64,000 nucleotides of DNA from Aurelia coerulea. Its lineage: Eukaryota > Cnidaria > Scyphozoa > Semaeostomeae > Ulmaridae. Every line of letters starts with the position of its first letter. Positions within the stretch are counted from its first letter, which is position 1. Positions 32,711 through 45,200 of this stretch are shown here, piece after piece. The stretch spans positions 8,811,501 through 8,875,500 of the forward strand of contig CM076947.1 of assembly GCA_039566865.1 (NCBI GenBank), read 5' to 3'. Position numbers and translations under genes: made by a program. The notes beneath the pieces are model-generated. The model searched no databases. It was given only the letters and a program-made list of their open reading frames with translations, and was not told the origin of the DNA.

Positions 32711-34246
32711 TTAATCAAAAGGAATTATAGCTGGGCAAAGATTGATTAAGGCTGAACAAACTCTCAGGATCTTGTCTATAATAGGTATGTCTTGGCCAGA
32801 GCCACAAGTCAGGAAAGTGGTTGGCAGAGTTGCTTGAAGTATTGTATACTTTTGACGAAGGATCCCAATCACACGCTCCACATGAATACGAACATTTGCA
32901 ATTCCTCTTGTTTTTTCCACATCTATTGGATCAAGCTGGCTCTTGCCCCTCGTAAATGCTGGTATTGTTAGCTTGGCTTGGTAGTACCAAACACTTTCCT
33001 CAATGGTAAATCCCCGGTCTGCCATAACAACATCCCCAGGTCTTAGAAGCTTGAGAATACCACAATTTTCTGTTAAAAATTTGTCAGATGTTCTACCACC
33101 CCAAGCTTCAGAAACAAAGCTAATTGTGCCTTGTGGAGTGATTCCAATAAGAACTTTCACAGTGTTGTGGTGTTTATAATTAGAGAATGTTTGTGCTCTT
33201 GCTAGAAGATTTGACGGCCTGTCAATGAAAACTTCAAAACAGTCAATTATGACAGTGGTTTTTTTTCCAAATGAATATTGGAAACATTTTGGCATTGTGG
33301 CAAGTAATGCCTCTCTTTCTGGCCACACAATGAGCGAACTTAGCCTAGAATCCATCAGGCAGATCCAAGATTGAAAAATCCTGGACACGGTTGCTACAGA
33401 TATTTCAAAGCGATAGCTTAAATCTTGAAATGGAACGTTCAGTCGCAATTTCATCAAAGTTAGAATAAATTCTTGAAAGCTGCTCAATGCTGATGACTTC
33501 CTTGTATCATAATGCTTGATAAAATCAAAGACAGTAAGCAATACATCATATGTTGGTAAACCAGTGTAGAATCGAACCTTAGCATCATCATTCATAAAAT
33601 ATGACTCATCAAATGCTTTTGATCTGATTGTAATGTTACTCATGGATTCATTGAGGTCTTTAGTATCTGTCTCTGCATCACATGTTTCCTTTTCCTGGCC
33701 TTTTCCTTTGTGCTCGCTAGAAGCTGCAGGCTCACTGTCATCATAATGTTCCCCAACATTTTCTTTATCAAAAAGGTCTCTTATAGGTAAGCCTGGTTCA
33801 TTAACCTTCTGCATTTTTGCCTGAATTTCTGCCTCGATTACTTCATTAAATCGCTTTCTTCTTTCAACTGCCCTCGTTGCTCTGTCTTCTACACTTTCAC
33901 GATCTTTGGCTTTGATTCTTGTATGTCCAAGAGACAGGGATGGAGCCCAATCAACATTGTGCCTATCCCAGTCAGCTGCCGCCTTCCCAGTAACGAAGTG
34001 ACGGCTACAAACGCGATCGTTGCTGAGTTTTTCGTCCGACAGATCATCTCTGCTTATGACCGAAATCCATTTTCGTCTCCTTTCTGTTGTAAGGTCCTCC
34101 ACTATCTTTCCCTGGTGCTTTACTATGGCCGGAACACGAAAGAAACTTGCATTTTGGTCTTTCTCCGTCTCCCACTGCTGCTGCTTTAGACTCTTTTTCT
34201 TTCCACTCTTAAAACCGCAATCAACAAACAAACACAGCACCATCAC
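32711..34246 (-). CDS. THAP-domain DDE transposase of ISL2EU element B (511 aa)
   Basis: The N-terminus is a THAP-type zinc finger with a long insert ([38 protein letters not shown]). A charged linker of about 130 residues follows ([20 protein letters not shown]). The catalytic domain has an HTH-like block ([19 protein letters not shown]), Asp in [11 protein letters not shown] at about residue 334, GGRTSDKF, Asp in VVMADRGF at about 409, and Glu in [10 protein letters not shown] at about 457. It is clearly homologous to the element A transposase but diverged. The frame is intact. It ends about 1.1 kb from the converging YqaJ gene; the hAT-like MITE and untranslated sequence lie between. Confidence 0.88.
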   Translation of the reverse strand: MMVLCLFVDCGFKSGKKKSLKQQQWETEKDQNASFFRVPAIVKHQGKIVEDLTTERRRKWISVISRDDLSDEKLSNDRVCSRHFVTGKAAADWDRHNVDWAPSLSLGHTRIKAKDRESVEDRATRAVERRKRFNEVIEAEIQAKMQKVNEPGLPIRDLFDKENVGEHYDDSEPAASSEHKGKGQEKETCDAETDTKDLNESMSNITIRSKAFDESYFMNDDAKVRFYTGLPTYDVLLTVFDFIKHYDTRKSSALSSFQEFILTLMKLRLNVPFQDLSYRFEISVATVSRIFQSWICLMDSRLSSLIVWPEREALLATMPKCFQYSFGKKTTVIIDCFEVFIDRPSNLLARAQTFSNYKHHNTVKVLIGITPQGTISFVSEAWGGRTSDKFLTENCGILKLLRPGDVVMADRGFTIEESVWYYQAKLTIPAFTRGKSQLDPIDVEKTRGIANVRIHVERVIGILRQKYTILQATLPTTFLTCGSGQDIPIIDKILRVCSALINLCPAIIPFD

Positions 34247-34513
34247 TACTCTAATACGAAAACTGTTTAAAAGCTATTCAAATATGTAAATATAATAAGC
34301 AGATATGTTAAAAGTTGAGAATTATCCGAGAAAACAACAAGTTCACGTGCGTACACAGCTTTCAGCTCTATTGTTTGGAACACCAATATGGCGGATAGCA
34401 ACCGTTGCGATGGGCTGAGTCACGTGACTGAAAAGACTCTATATGGTTACAATTTTTAGGAATTTTGCTATTTCCCTCTTTATTTATTTCTATATTAATT
34501 TGTATTATTTTAG

Positions 34514-34731
34514 GTGACTGACAAACGACTGACAAACAATTTGCAACGTGCCAATTATCAGTGCTACTTATGGAGGCATGCAATTATGCCAAATTCTAAT
34601 GCATCAGATACCAGCAATCACGGATGGAAAGTAGAAGATGGAAGGGTTTCAATAAAGTGGATGAATCTTGCACCTGCTCCTGATAGTATTGTTGCACTTG
34701 TCAACTTTTCATGCAAGAAAGGCTGTGAGAA
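34514..34731 (+). CDS. Next exon of the host-like gene, cut by a MITE
   Basis: After the acceptor TTATTTTAG the frame reads VTDKRLTNNLQRANYQCYLW, then GWKVEDGRVSIKWMNLAPAP and LVNFSCKKGCEN, where a MITE cuts it at 34732. The phase matches the donor at 28541. NYQ...W...GW....W....AP..L..L..C.CK.GC is, from memory, the C-terminal pattern of multi-exon proteins common in cnidarian predictions. With element B removed the intron would be about 230 bases. Confidence 0.5.
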
Positions 34732-34733
34732 TA

Positions 34734-35120
34734 CCGTAAAAGCTCTTGTAAGTCCCTCTCTCTAAAGCCCCCATCTCTAATAAGCCCCTTCCCTCTGAGC
34801 CAAAATTATAATTAAGCCCCCCCACTTTGATCAAATTCCAGAAGTTACGAAAAATTTTCCATCTGTTAAGCTAAATGAGTTTGTATGTTCATTTTGAAAT
34901 GGTTTGAGATAAAACTGTGCTGCATTTATGTATTTGACACGTAAAATGTTAAATCCGCACAATATGTTATAAAAGAACAAAAAAGCTATCATACATATCG
35001 TTATCATTTGATTTTGTGAATAAACCCCCTTCTCTAATAAGTCCCCTCTCTTTTAAGCCCACTTCTGAATTCAAAATTAAATAAGCTCCCCCCGGGGGGG
35101 GCTTAATAGAGCTTTTACGG
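34734..35120. mobile_element. TA-flanked MITE, 387 bp
   Basis: Ends CCGTAAAAGCTCTTGTAAGT and TTAATAGAGCTTTTACGG with TA at 34732-34733 and 35121-35122. Inside are repeated AAGCCCC/TAATAAGCCCC words. It interrupts the host-like exon. Confidence 0.82.
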
Positions 35121-35122
35121 TA

Positions 35123-37188
35123 TCTTCTTTTAGGGCATATGCAGTGCAGTGAACTTTGCGAATTTTCTTTCTGTTTAAAAACTGTTTCTGTTTCACCCTT
35201 CCGAAAAAGCGTACAAGATTTTTAAAAACAATAGGATTTTTAGGGATTTCTTACGGATTTTTCTTGGAAACAAAAAGATTTTTGACAAATGTGTACGAGA
35301 TTTTTAGAGAGTGATACGCCCCTCATTTAAATGCATAAAAAACAACGAGAATGGAGACAGTGACTATAACAATCTTTAGCGGGAAGATGTGAGGCTCGAG
35401 GACTCCGATGAAGAAAATGAGCTGGACGATTTTTGATTGCTGAATTTCAATATTGTTGGGAAGAAATTGTTGCATAGTTGATAGCATGAGGTCACATGTT
35501 TCTTTTGCAGTGTTTGGTTTTTAAAGCAAGATTTTCGACGATTTCAAGTCGTCATGTAGCAGCGCAGCCCTGAAAAAGTTTCTTTTCCTGAGAAGGCAAA
35601 TTTGATCAAAAATTCTACATTTCTTTCAATACCCTAAGACGCCTCAGAGTTTTGGAAGTGCAAAGGCATTCCCTAATTTTCAGCGTGGTACGAGGGGGTC
35701 CATGACAGTATTCCCTTTGCTAGCCTCCAAATATATAGTCTAATGTTTTAGAGACACCAAATATTGTTATAAAGGATAGCATTAGTTATTGACTAATGAA
35801 CATTAAAGTGCACGGCGTTATGAATGATTGAATGGGTTACTTTAATGAATCGCACCAAATTGCATCATTCTCCCTTTTTGCCGATTCATGGACCCCAGAT
35901 ATTGAATTTCGATTTATGTTGTTGTTCATAGACCTCAAATATTGATTCGCGATCCCCCTCCCCCCTGGGTTTAGAAAACCTGTTTACAAATTTAATTGCA
36001 ATCATTTATTAGCGCATATACCTATCTGATCAATTTCAGAATGAAAAGATATAGAACGTTTTAATTTTTCGATATGGCACATCATACTCATTAAACAAAC
36101 TTTATTGCCACGGTTTGCTTTAAATGATGACGTCATTGTCAACAAAGTTGTGTTTATTTATCAGTGCATTTATTTATTTATTTTAATGGCAGTGGATTAT
36201 GATAAAATCTGATCTCACTACTCTATAATATCATTTTTATACACCTGTCTTTTCCAATAATCACGGTATACTGCATTTTCCATTCTGCTGATGTCAGCAT
36301 TTTTAAGCAAACTTTACCCCCTCTTTCTACAAAAACTGCGGGGGCTAGGTATGGGAACTTTTCGGATTATCTTTCCTGGTGTACCTGAGCTCCTTTATCA
36401 ACTTTGAGAACTTAGATCTTAGATATGCACAATGGAAGTTACTTGTTGGGCTTCTTATCGTTCACACCAGATGGCCTATAAATTTTGTTTCATTATTTGC
36501 CTATAGTCATATCATAGGACCCCATGTGTGTTAATTTCAACAGGGAGTGTAGAAGTGACTTCAATGTAACATTTGGAAATATAAATATGCTTTTTGAAAA
36601 GGCATATCCTACATTTTGTATTTGGGACAGCTAGAATCCTGTTTTATTTGAGTATGGGGCACAGGTAAACTTTGAGTAGCTACTCAAAATCTGATAATCT
36701 AAAGAAACATTTATTACTTTCACTACAGGCCCAAATTGTTATTTTCTTATCAACTCGAACACATACTTTTATACCAAACTTGACCCCAGTTCTTCCGGGG
36801 GTAAAAATTCTCCAAGATTTCTTAATTTTTTACAAAATTGAATTTTACAATTTCACACAGCACAGGTGGCTTCTTTCTTGTAAAAATTGAGCGGAAATCG
36901 TTGTCAAAATCATCTTTTGATAAGAGTTTAAAATTTTGAAATGCTCTCACTGCAAGACAGAATAGAAGGAAAACTTACTTCATCTTAATCACTCCTGATG
37001 CAATGCCGTCATCTTCTTTGAGAATTTTTTTCAATGCTGTCAGTTTGGTTTCGCTCACACTCCATGAAAAGAAAGTGATACCACTTCCCTAAAAATTTAT
37101 TGTGCCCATATGGACGCCAAAGGCCCCTCCCACCCGATGAGAAACGCACTTTCTCAATCCTGATAAAACCAAAACATTTCTTCAGCAG
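35123..37188. other. Long stretch without a recognised gene
   Basis: I see no protein motif, RNA gene or clear terminal repeat in this 2 kb. It contains CCCCCTCCCC/poly-C spots at 35950 and a TGACGTCAT word at 36128. Confidence 0.4.
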
Positions 37189-37464
37189 ATTCGTCCCCTC
37201 GGAGATGTGCTGAAGAAGTTTAATCGGGACTACGAGGGGCCTAATACAGACAAAGATAAACGGGCAGCTGCACTAGGAATTGTCGATCCCTCTCCCCAAA
37301 TGAAAGAGAGCATGTTGGCCTCCATAGAAGTTGGGGGTGCCCTCTTTCAAATGGGCATCAACTTCATGGTTGCGAACAGGCTCTTTTCCAATCCTGCTAA
37401 TTATGCGAACTTGTTGACATTTGCTCCTCAACAGGATCCTCCATTTAAAACCGAGTGTTTCTAA
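37189..37464 (+). CDS. Possible last exon of an unrecognised gene
   Basis: After an acceptor-like TTTCTTCAGCAG the frame reads IRPLGDVLKKFNRDYEGPNT, then AAALGIVDPSPQMKESML, EVGGALFQMGINFMVANRLF, and a stop at 37462-37464. Amino-acid use looks like real protein rather than a chance frame. I do not recognise it, and no upstream exon is obvious. A minisatellite starts directly after the stop codon. Confidence 0.35.
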   Translation: MRPLGDVLKKFNRDYEGPNTDKDKRAAALGIVDPSPQMKESMLASIEVGGALFQMGINFMVANRLFSNPANYANLLTFAPQQDPPFKTECF

Positions 37465-37466
37465 TC

Positions 37467-37572
37467 TCCGAGCCTTCGAGCCTCGAGCCCTCGAGCCTCG
37501 AGCCTTCGAGCCTTGTATTTCGAGCTTCGAGCCTTCGAGCCTCGAGCCTTCGAGCCTTGCATTTCGAGCCTC
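37467..37572. repeat. TCGAGCCT minisatellite, left array
   Basis: Short units TCGAGCCTTCGAGCC with interspersed TTGTATTTCGAGC. The reverse-complement array lies at 40893-41091, on the other side of the nested MITE cluster. Confidence 0.85.
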
Positions 37573-39049
37573 GAAATCATTATCTTTTTGAAAATTTAGG
37601 ATTCAAGTGAAGGTAATAGCTAGAATTCTTGCGAAATTTGTAATTTGTATATTTGTAAAAATGTGCCAGAACACATTTTTCTCAAGGACTGAAAAGGCCC
37701 AATTTCAAAGAGTTTTCGTCACAGACAGTAAGACCATCCTACCGCTCAATCTTCGGCCGTTGTTTTAGCACAGGAACGAGAGAACGACTTGTTTAATGGT
37801 TTTTTTGAATTTCAATTTTGCCCTAATTTGACTCACACGTTTTTTTATAAGAAACTTGGATCAGCACTTAGTATTAAAAGTTTCTTAATTTCGCATGAAA
37901 CTTTCGGTGTTTTAGTACCGGGTGAGCCAGAAAAAAGTTCCCACTTTCAACAGGCCAGGATAAATCACAGACTGGACCAATTTTAGTTGTTTTTGATTTA
38001 ATCTTTTGTCAATACCCTGTATTATTCTGGGTTATTTTTTGTAGATTTTTCGGATGCCAATTTATCGATATAATAACGATTTCTTAAATTTTTTTGGCCT
38101 GCCAACTGCCCAAAAAGGTCGAAAAACAGTGATCAAATTTCTAACAGATTTACCTTGGCAGAACAAAGGGAGTGCTCTTCGAAATGACTAGGGAATTTGG
38201 AAATGGATTACGTACATTCTGTCGCACGAGCGGTCGTTCAATGATTGCGCAAGTTTAATGTCATTTTTATTAGCACAAATACTCTCAGTTGTTTTATCAT
38301 TTCTTTGAAATGATACTTGATAGCAATAGCAAATGTAAATTAATTCATGTTGGGAATTGAAAAAATATTTCAAACAGGCGTGTAGATTTAGGACTTTGTG
38401 ACGCGAAGACCTGCTAGCCGCGCGTTACTTTAACTATTCCCGACGTGTGCAAGCGTTTCATTCAAGGCGCCTAGCAAGTGCAGTTCTTCCGTGAAGCATT
38501 TCAAGAACATTTTGCTTTATTGAAGCGTTATTTGCTCAAGTTCACTTTCTGTTTTTGATATTCCTGTTGGCCTAAGAGCGGCAAATATCACGTAGGCCGA
38601 AATTAGCCAGTAGCAATTTTTGAACTCGAAAATTATGTTTATTATCGATTTGATGTGACCAGTCCCAGACGAAAATAATCAAGAAATTGTGACCTTTTCC
38701 TTGCACTAAATTTGGGCATCTGATTATTCTTTCGTCAATTTTCGGCTCAAAATAATCATTCATTAATTATTATCTGCACTGCAGCAAAAAGTTAAGAAAT
38801 TTTCCAATGGAGAAACGACTTTGTCAGTTGCCCTTTACCTAGCCTGCGTGCAGACTCTAATGATTTATTTTCATTTCAGAGATACTGGAGGGGAAACCTG
38901 GAGAAACCTCTCCGAAAAAGAAATCAGTAGAGTCTGCACTCAGGCTACCCTTTACCCAGCTTTTCATCCGTTTTTCCAAAGTAAAATCAGTTGTGCCCCT
39001 CCGCTTGTCACTGTCCAATTTAGAGAAGCATCGTTTTCAAAAGTTGCTA

Positions 39050-39696
39050 CACGTTTTTTTTTAGAAACTTGGATCAGCACATAGTACTAGAAGTTCCTTA
39101 ATTTCGCATGAAAATTTCGGTGTTTTAGTGGTAAAAGTTTCTTGGTTAGTTTCTTATTTTTGGGGTCTAAAATTGCGTTCTGGTTCGAAGTTGAACCCCG
39201 GGGGGGGGGGGGTACATGACTTGAGAATGGACGGGGGTCTGCCGCCCGGTTTTCAGAAAGCTACCCTCTTCTAATTGCCCAAACTTGCTTTTGATACCCA
39301 CATTTATGATGAATTTTGGCGGAAAACTGCCAATTTTAACCATTTTTTTGCAAATTTCAGTGAAACCCCACCCTTGTTTATGGAAAATCTGCCGAAAAAG
39401 GACCCTTGTTTAGAGAATTTTGGGCCCAAAAACCCGCCCATATGGGCGGCACATACCCGTACACTAAATATGTTATGTACCCCCCGGGAGTTGAGCCTTC
39501 TTTTCATAAAAAGGCTGTCCTTTTTTGCATTGATATTGTCACCACTGATAAGCCATATGCACATAAAGGCAAACAGTTGATAATTTTGGTACTCAAAACT
39601 TTATATTTACACACGCAACAGTGCCAGAGTTTCTTTAAATGTTAGTCATCGCAGTACTTAGTTTCTTATAAACCAGTTTCTTATAAAAAAAACGTG
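39050..39696. mobile_element. TACACG-ended MITE inside the fold-back loop
   Basis: Ends CACGTTTTTTTTTAGAAACT and TTTCTTATAAAAAAAACGTG with TA on both sides (39048-39049, 39697-39698). It is a second copy of the outer shell and is itself split by a poly-G MITE. Confidence 0.75.
39197..39488. mobile_element. Poly-G MITE, 292 bp, innermost
   Basis: It has a CCCGGGG left end with GGTACATGACTTGAG and a right end ATGTTATGTACCCCCCGGG. Flanks AGTTGAAC (39189-39196) and AGTTGAGC (39489-39496) form an 8-bp duplication with one change. Same family as 28039-28343. Confidence 0.82.
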
Positions 39697-40892
39697 TACT
39701 GGTCAATTTTGGCCTACGTAATATTTGCCGCTCTTAGGCCAACACAAATATCAAAACAGAAAGTGAACTCGAGTATAAATGAGGGATAAATGAGAGCAAA
39801 TAACGCATCAATAAAGCGAAATGTTCTTGACATGCTTCAAGGAGGAACTGCACTTGCTAGGCGCCTTGAATGAAAGGCTTGAATGCGTCAAGAAAAGTTA
39901 AAATAACGCGCGGCTAGCAGGTCTTCGTGTCACAAAGTCCTAAATCTACACGCTTGTTTGAAATATTTTCTCAATTCCCAACATGCATCAATTTACATTA
40001 GCTATCAAGTATCATTTCAAAGACATGATAAAAGCAATTGAGAGTCTTTGTGCTAATAAAAATGACATTAAACTTGCGCAATCATTGAACGACCGCTCGT
40101 GCGACAGATTGTGCGTAATCTATTTCCAAATTCCCCAGTCATTTCGAAGAGCAATCCCTTTGTTCTGCCAAGCTCAATCAGTAAGAAATTTGATCACTGT
40201 TTTTCGATCTTTTTGGGCAGTCTGCGGGCCAAAAAATTTCAAGAAATCGTTCATATATCGATAAATTGGCATCCGAAAAATCTACAAAAAATAACCCAGA
40301 ATAATATAGGGTATTGACAAAAGATTAAAACAGAAACAACTAAAATTGGCTTAGTGTGTGATTTATCCTGGCCTGTCGAAAGTGGGAACTTTTTTCTGGC
40401 TCACCCGGTAGTAAAAATTTCTTAAATTAGTTTCTTAATTTGTGAGGTCTAAAAAAACGTTATGGTTCAAAGATGAGACTTCTTATCGACAAATTTCACT
40501 TTGCATTGATATTGTCACCAGGAATAAGCAGTGCACATTAAGGCAAAAAGTTACCCATTTTTGCATTCAAAACTTGATATTTACAAATGCAATGCCACGC
40601 GAACCGAGGGGCCTTTCACTCCCAAAAAATCTCGTACACCTGTGGGAAAAATTCTTTTGTTTTCAAGAAAAATCCAATAAGTGAAGTGCCCCTCGACACG
40701 AATTGTAATCTACCGACTGTTATTCCAGACATAACATTTGAGAGTTTCTTAATTGTTCTTGAACGTAGTGCTAGAGTTTCTTAAATTGTTGGTCATCGCA
40801 GTACTAGTTTCTTATAAAAAACGTGTAATTGGGATGCATTCCTATATACCAATTAAAATTTGTTATTATTAGACATTGTTAGGCTTGAAATG

Positions 40893-41091
40893 CTAGGCTC
40901 GAAGGCTCGAGACTCGAGGGCTCGAGGCTTGAAATGCAAGGCTCGAAGGCTCGAGGCTCGAAATACAAGGCTCGAAGGCTCGAGGCTCGAAGGCTCCAAA
41001 TACAAGGCTCGAGGCTCGAAGGCTCGAGGCTCGAAATACAAGGCTCGAAGGCTCGAGGCTCGAAGGCTCGAGGCTCGAAGGCTCGAGATAT
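40893..41091. repeat. GGCTCGA minisatellite, right array
   Basis: Units GGCTCGAAGGCTCGAGGCTC with AAATACAAGGCTCG spacers, the reverse complement of the array at 37467-37572. The long frames open on both strands here are repeat translations. Confidence 0.85.
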
Positions 41092-41414
41092 AGAATACTC
41101 TTTAAAACCACCAAAAACATTATGGACTTGTTGCCCCTCCTCCACATTCCAAAAAGTGGAGCGGCAACAGGTGCTAACGACAATTCCGTGCAGCACCTCG
41201 TTGCTGCACTAACTGGCGCACCAGCACCAGCATATGCACAAGGACCAGCAGCAGCGCTCAGACAGCACAACTTACCACCCGCATCCCCACACCATCCAGG
41301 ACCATATCAGCACCCATTATATGCACAACAACAAAAGCAGCAACAACAACATTATGGACATCCTCCCACACAACAAGCACCAACATTGACATCTGCGCAC
41401 CACCAATATACAGA

Positions 41415-42229
41415 ATTTTCAAAATGCAAAAGACTTCATTTCATCACATTCCCAAAAGATAGCCCCAAAAAACATAATTTGTCACTTTGGCACAAATGAC
41501 TTGGACCACAGTCATTTCCATACAGTTGCTGACAACTTCCATAACACCGTTTTAGATATTGCCACTAAATTTCCACACTCAAAGATTTACATCTCCCTAC
41601 TTCTACCAAGAGGAGATCCAGTTGATGCTTCAATCCCAAAGTTGAATGATCTGGTAACAAAGAAATGTTCTCAAATTCCCAATGCCCATTTCATTCACCA
41701 TCACAATATCAATGATAACAAAGGTCAATACTTAAGGGACAACAAGCACTTGAACAGAGATGGCTTCATGCTTTTCATAGGAAACCTCAAGTCTGCAATA
41801 TTTGGTAGATCTACTTACACCAAACCAGGCACCACAGGAGCCAATAGACTGAGCATTCCAAAACATTCCCCCAACTTTCCAAGTAACCAGCCACAGCAGC
41901 TTTTCCCAACTTTCAACACTCAGGAAAGGACCCCCCATTATACCCCGCATCAAAATTTGCCATTTCCTCAACCACATGCCATGATGCAAGGAAACCCTTT
42001 CCAAATGCCTAGCCCATCTGTGCATCAATTCTACCCAAGACAAAAGAGTTTCCAAGAGATTCCAAATTACATGCCATACCAGAAAAATACACCTGGAACC
42101 CTGTGTGTTGACCGAAACAATACCAGGATGGACAATGTGCAAAAGCAGGAGCTTTCAGACATGAAAGTAAAAGACCTCAAGGGAAAGGACCTAATCAAAA
42201 CTCTCTACAACTTGTGGTGTCAAGAATAG
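41415..42229 (+). CDS. ORF1 with SGNH-esterase-like domain (5'-truncated)
   Basis: The open frame starts just downstream of the insertion point and reads QNFQNAKDFISSHSQ, NIICHFGTNDLDHSH, then ISLLLPRGDP and HLNRDGFMLFIGNL. GTND matches block III and the H-L-N-x-D-G stretch the last block of SGNH/GDSL hydrolases, a domain known in ORF1 of some CR1-type elements. The first block with the catalytic Ser is absent. The C-terminal half is Pro/Gln/His-rich (FPQPHAMMQGNPF, NYMPYQKNTPG). No start codon is needed upstream if translation came from lost 5' sequence. Confidence 0.6.
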
Positions 42230-42277
42230 GTTTTGCAAACGTCAGCCGTTGCAATTGTAAGTAATACTCTTTAGTCT

Positions 42278-45200
42278 ATGAGTCTGTTTTCAGTCTCATA
42301 TTGGAACATTGGAGGGCTGACCTCCTCTCTTTTTGGTAATAAACTTAACACTTTAGACTTTATAGATAATGCTAACTCTGACATTAACATAGTTTCTGAG
42401 ACATGGGGGTGCAACCCAAATTTTGATATATTACCAGGATATACTATGGTTAAGATAGATCCAAACAAGCATGATAATACCTCAAGAGGCCGTGCCTCTG
42501 GAGGAATTGCTGTCTTGCACAAATCAAATTTGAAAATTAACATTCTGAAAAAACATACAAACTACTTATGGTTCCAGGTTTTTAACTATCATATCTGTGC
42601 TACATATTTTCCCCCCTGTAGCTCAAAGTACTTTGATGAAAATCTCTTTGAAGATCTTGGTAATGATATTGCTAATTTTTCTGGAAGCAATGCCCAAGTT
42701 CTCATTATGGGAGATTTTAATGCCAGGGCATCTACTCTTGATGATTTTATTCAAAATGCAGACAGTCATTTCACAAATACAGGATTCTTGTCCTCAGAAA
42801 TCACCACATCACGAAATAATTGTGATGGTGAAGTGAACAGTAGTGGTCACGCTCTCTTGGATTTATGCAAGTCCCACAATTTAAGAATAATAAATGGCAG
42901 GAAAATTGGAGATACGTTTGGAAATCTTACCAGCTTTAACATCAGCGGCGGATGTAGTACCGTTGACTATGCTATGATCTCTGACCATTCATTCAACAAA
43001 GTTGATTCTTTCATTGTTAAACCACCCAAAGCTATCAGTGATCATAGCCAAATAGTTGTTTGGCTCCCAGCAGAATGTAAGCCACAACACTCCAATTCAT
43101 CAAAGTATAAATGGAATAAGATTTCAGCAAAATTTAGATGGTTGAGTAACAGTAAAGCGAAATTCACACATGCATTACAGTCAACCGAAATAAAGAAAAA
43201 AATTGATAAGTTCATCTCATCCCCATATGGAACAAGCGACAGAGACATGGAATATGCTAACAATGATTTTACTGACATCCTAATTAGTACAGCAAAGTTA
43301 TGTCTCCCCCAAACATCTCGTAAAAGAGCAAAGAAAGCATCTAAAAGTTCGAAAAAATGGTTTGATAAAGAATGTACACATAAAAAAGACCTCTTAGATA
43401 AAGCTCTCTTGAATAAACAAAAAAACCCTCACTGTAATGTAGCCAAAAACAAAGTGAATTCATATACAAAAACTTTCAGGAACTTGTGCAAGTACAAGAA
43501 AAAGCAATTTTGGGCTGACAAAATTGATCAATTAAATAAGACAGAAAACTCAGACTTTTGGGACCTGTGGAGAGAATTTGATGAAAATCACAGGCAAGGG
43601 TCTGCTATAAACATACAAGATGGGTCCGTTTGGGAAAACTTTTACAGCAACTTATTTAACGATAATACAACCAAAGATATAACCTATCCCCCTGTTGCTA
43701 CCCATACTACGAGAAGGAATTTTCCTAACCAAATGCTCAATGAAAAATTTTCACAAAAGGAACTACAAAGAGTAGTAAAGAAGCTAAAAAATGGTAAAGC
43801 ATCTGGCACGGACAAAATCTCAAACGAAATGATCAAGACCAGCTTCCCATACATGCAACAGGCCTACTTGAAATTATTCAATATGATTTTAAGCGCTCAA
43901 TGTATTCCTAGTATCTGGTGCAAAAGTATCATAACCCCAATCCACAAAGCAGGGAGCAAAAATGATCCTGAAAATTTCAGACCAATATGCGTAACCAGTT
44001 GCCTCTCCAAGTTATTCTGCTTGATACTAAATGAAAGACTTACCCTCTTTATCAACAAATATGAAATCATGAATCTTAACCAAATTGGTTTCAAAGAAAA
44101 ATGCAGGACGGCCGATCACCTTTTTACATTAAAAACTCTTATTAATAAGCATGTTCATAATACGAGAAACGGAAAAATTTATGCATGCTTCGTTGATTTT
44201 AGAAAAGCTTTCGACTCAGTTTGGCACAAGGGTTTGTTCCTCAAGCTCGAAAATCTAAATATAAGCGGAAATTTTTTAGAAATAATCAAAGACATCTATT
44301 CCAAAACTACATGTTCCGTTAAGGTAAACGATAAAATGACTCAATTTTTCAGCTACTCAAAGGGCGTCAGACAAGGTTGCCCCTTAAGCCCGACTCTTTT
44401 CAACCTTTATATAAATGACCTCATCAACGAGGTCGAGGAAATCAACCCTTCCCCCCTACACCTACATCATGATACTAACGTAAGCTGTCTTCTCTATGCT
44501 GACGATCTTATTTTGATGTCAAGAACCCAGCAAGGACTCCAAAAAATGCTCGATAGGCTAACCGATTTCTGTGCTACATGGAATCTTTCGGTGAATACGA
44601 AGAAAACAAAATGCATTACCTTTCAGAAAAAAAGTAGGCTAAACAGAAAAGATTCTTTTTATGTGAACAAAAATAAGATAGACAACGTCACTCAATACAG
44701 TTATTTAGGAATGGCCATAAACGCGGCGGGTTCCTTCCATATTGCCATCGAAACACTTAGTGGAAAAGCCAGGAGAGCCATTTATGCCCTAAACGGCAGG
44801 TACCAAATAAAACGACTCCCAATTAAGGCTGCACTTAAATTGTTTGACTCTGTGATATCTCCTATCCTCCTCTATTGCTGTGAGGTTAGGGGAGCATTTC
44901 ATTATACAGACTACGACAGGTGGGACAACAATATCATAGAAAAAATACACCTATCTTTCTGCAAACATCTACTTGGGGTAAACAGGTCAACTACAAATAT
45001 TCTGGTTCGTGGTGAATTAGGCCGCTTCCCTTTAAAAAACACGATAGACAGCAGATGTATCTCTTTTCTGCGACACATAGAGCAATCTCCGCAAAATAGT
45101 CTGGTGCATCTATCCTTACTTGCAAACAAGGACCTACCCTCTTATCTCAACTTTAAAACTCACATTGATAACATAAAAATTTTTACAAATACACCTAACA

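Larger units (their letters stand above)
28698..34440. mobile_element. ISL2EU-type DNA transposon, element B (5743 bp)
   Basis: Ends AGAGATTTTTCACGGTGACG and, from the right, AGAGTCTTTTCAGTCACGTG, with AT on both sides (28696-28697, 34441-34442). Further in, both ends share GCCAT.TTGGTGTTCCA. TIRs are short and imperfect, unlike the 460-bp TIRs of element A, but gene order and orientation are the same: YqaJ protein on plus, THAP transposase on minus, converging. Both reading frames are intact, so this copy could be functional. It sits in an intron of a host-like gene. Confidence 0.8.
37918..40408. mobile_element. Fold-back element, 2.49 kb, arms of about 690 bp
   Basis: Ends CCGGGTGAGCCAGAAAAAAG and CTTTTTTCTGGCTCACCCGG with TA on both sides (37916-37917, 40409-40410). 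The arms (37918-38607 and 39711-40408) are inverted copies over nearly their whole length, ending inward at GGCCTAAGAGCGGCAAATAT / ATATTTGCCGCTCTTAGGCC. The loop (38608-39710) holds another MITE. The same CCGGGTG..CC ends occur in the short element at 60106-60428, so this may be a Tc1/mariner-type non-autonomous family. Confidence 0.82.
37836..40825. mobile_element. TACACG-ended MITE split by a larger fold-back element (outermost shell)
   Basis: The left end CACGTTTTTTTATAAGAAAC (37836) and right end GTTTCTTATAAAAAACGTG (40825) belong together: the parts 37836-37915 and 40411-40825 match, in order, the two halves of the better preserved copy at 39050-39696. The right side is followed by TA; the left is preceded by CA. 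Confidence 0.65.

Noticed and set aside
40853..41270. Long open frames on both strands rich in EPSSLEPSS or ARRLEAR
   Set aside because: They are translations of the TCGAGCC minisatellite, open in several frames on both strands with no other coding sign.
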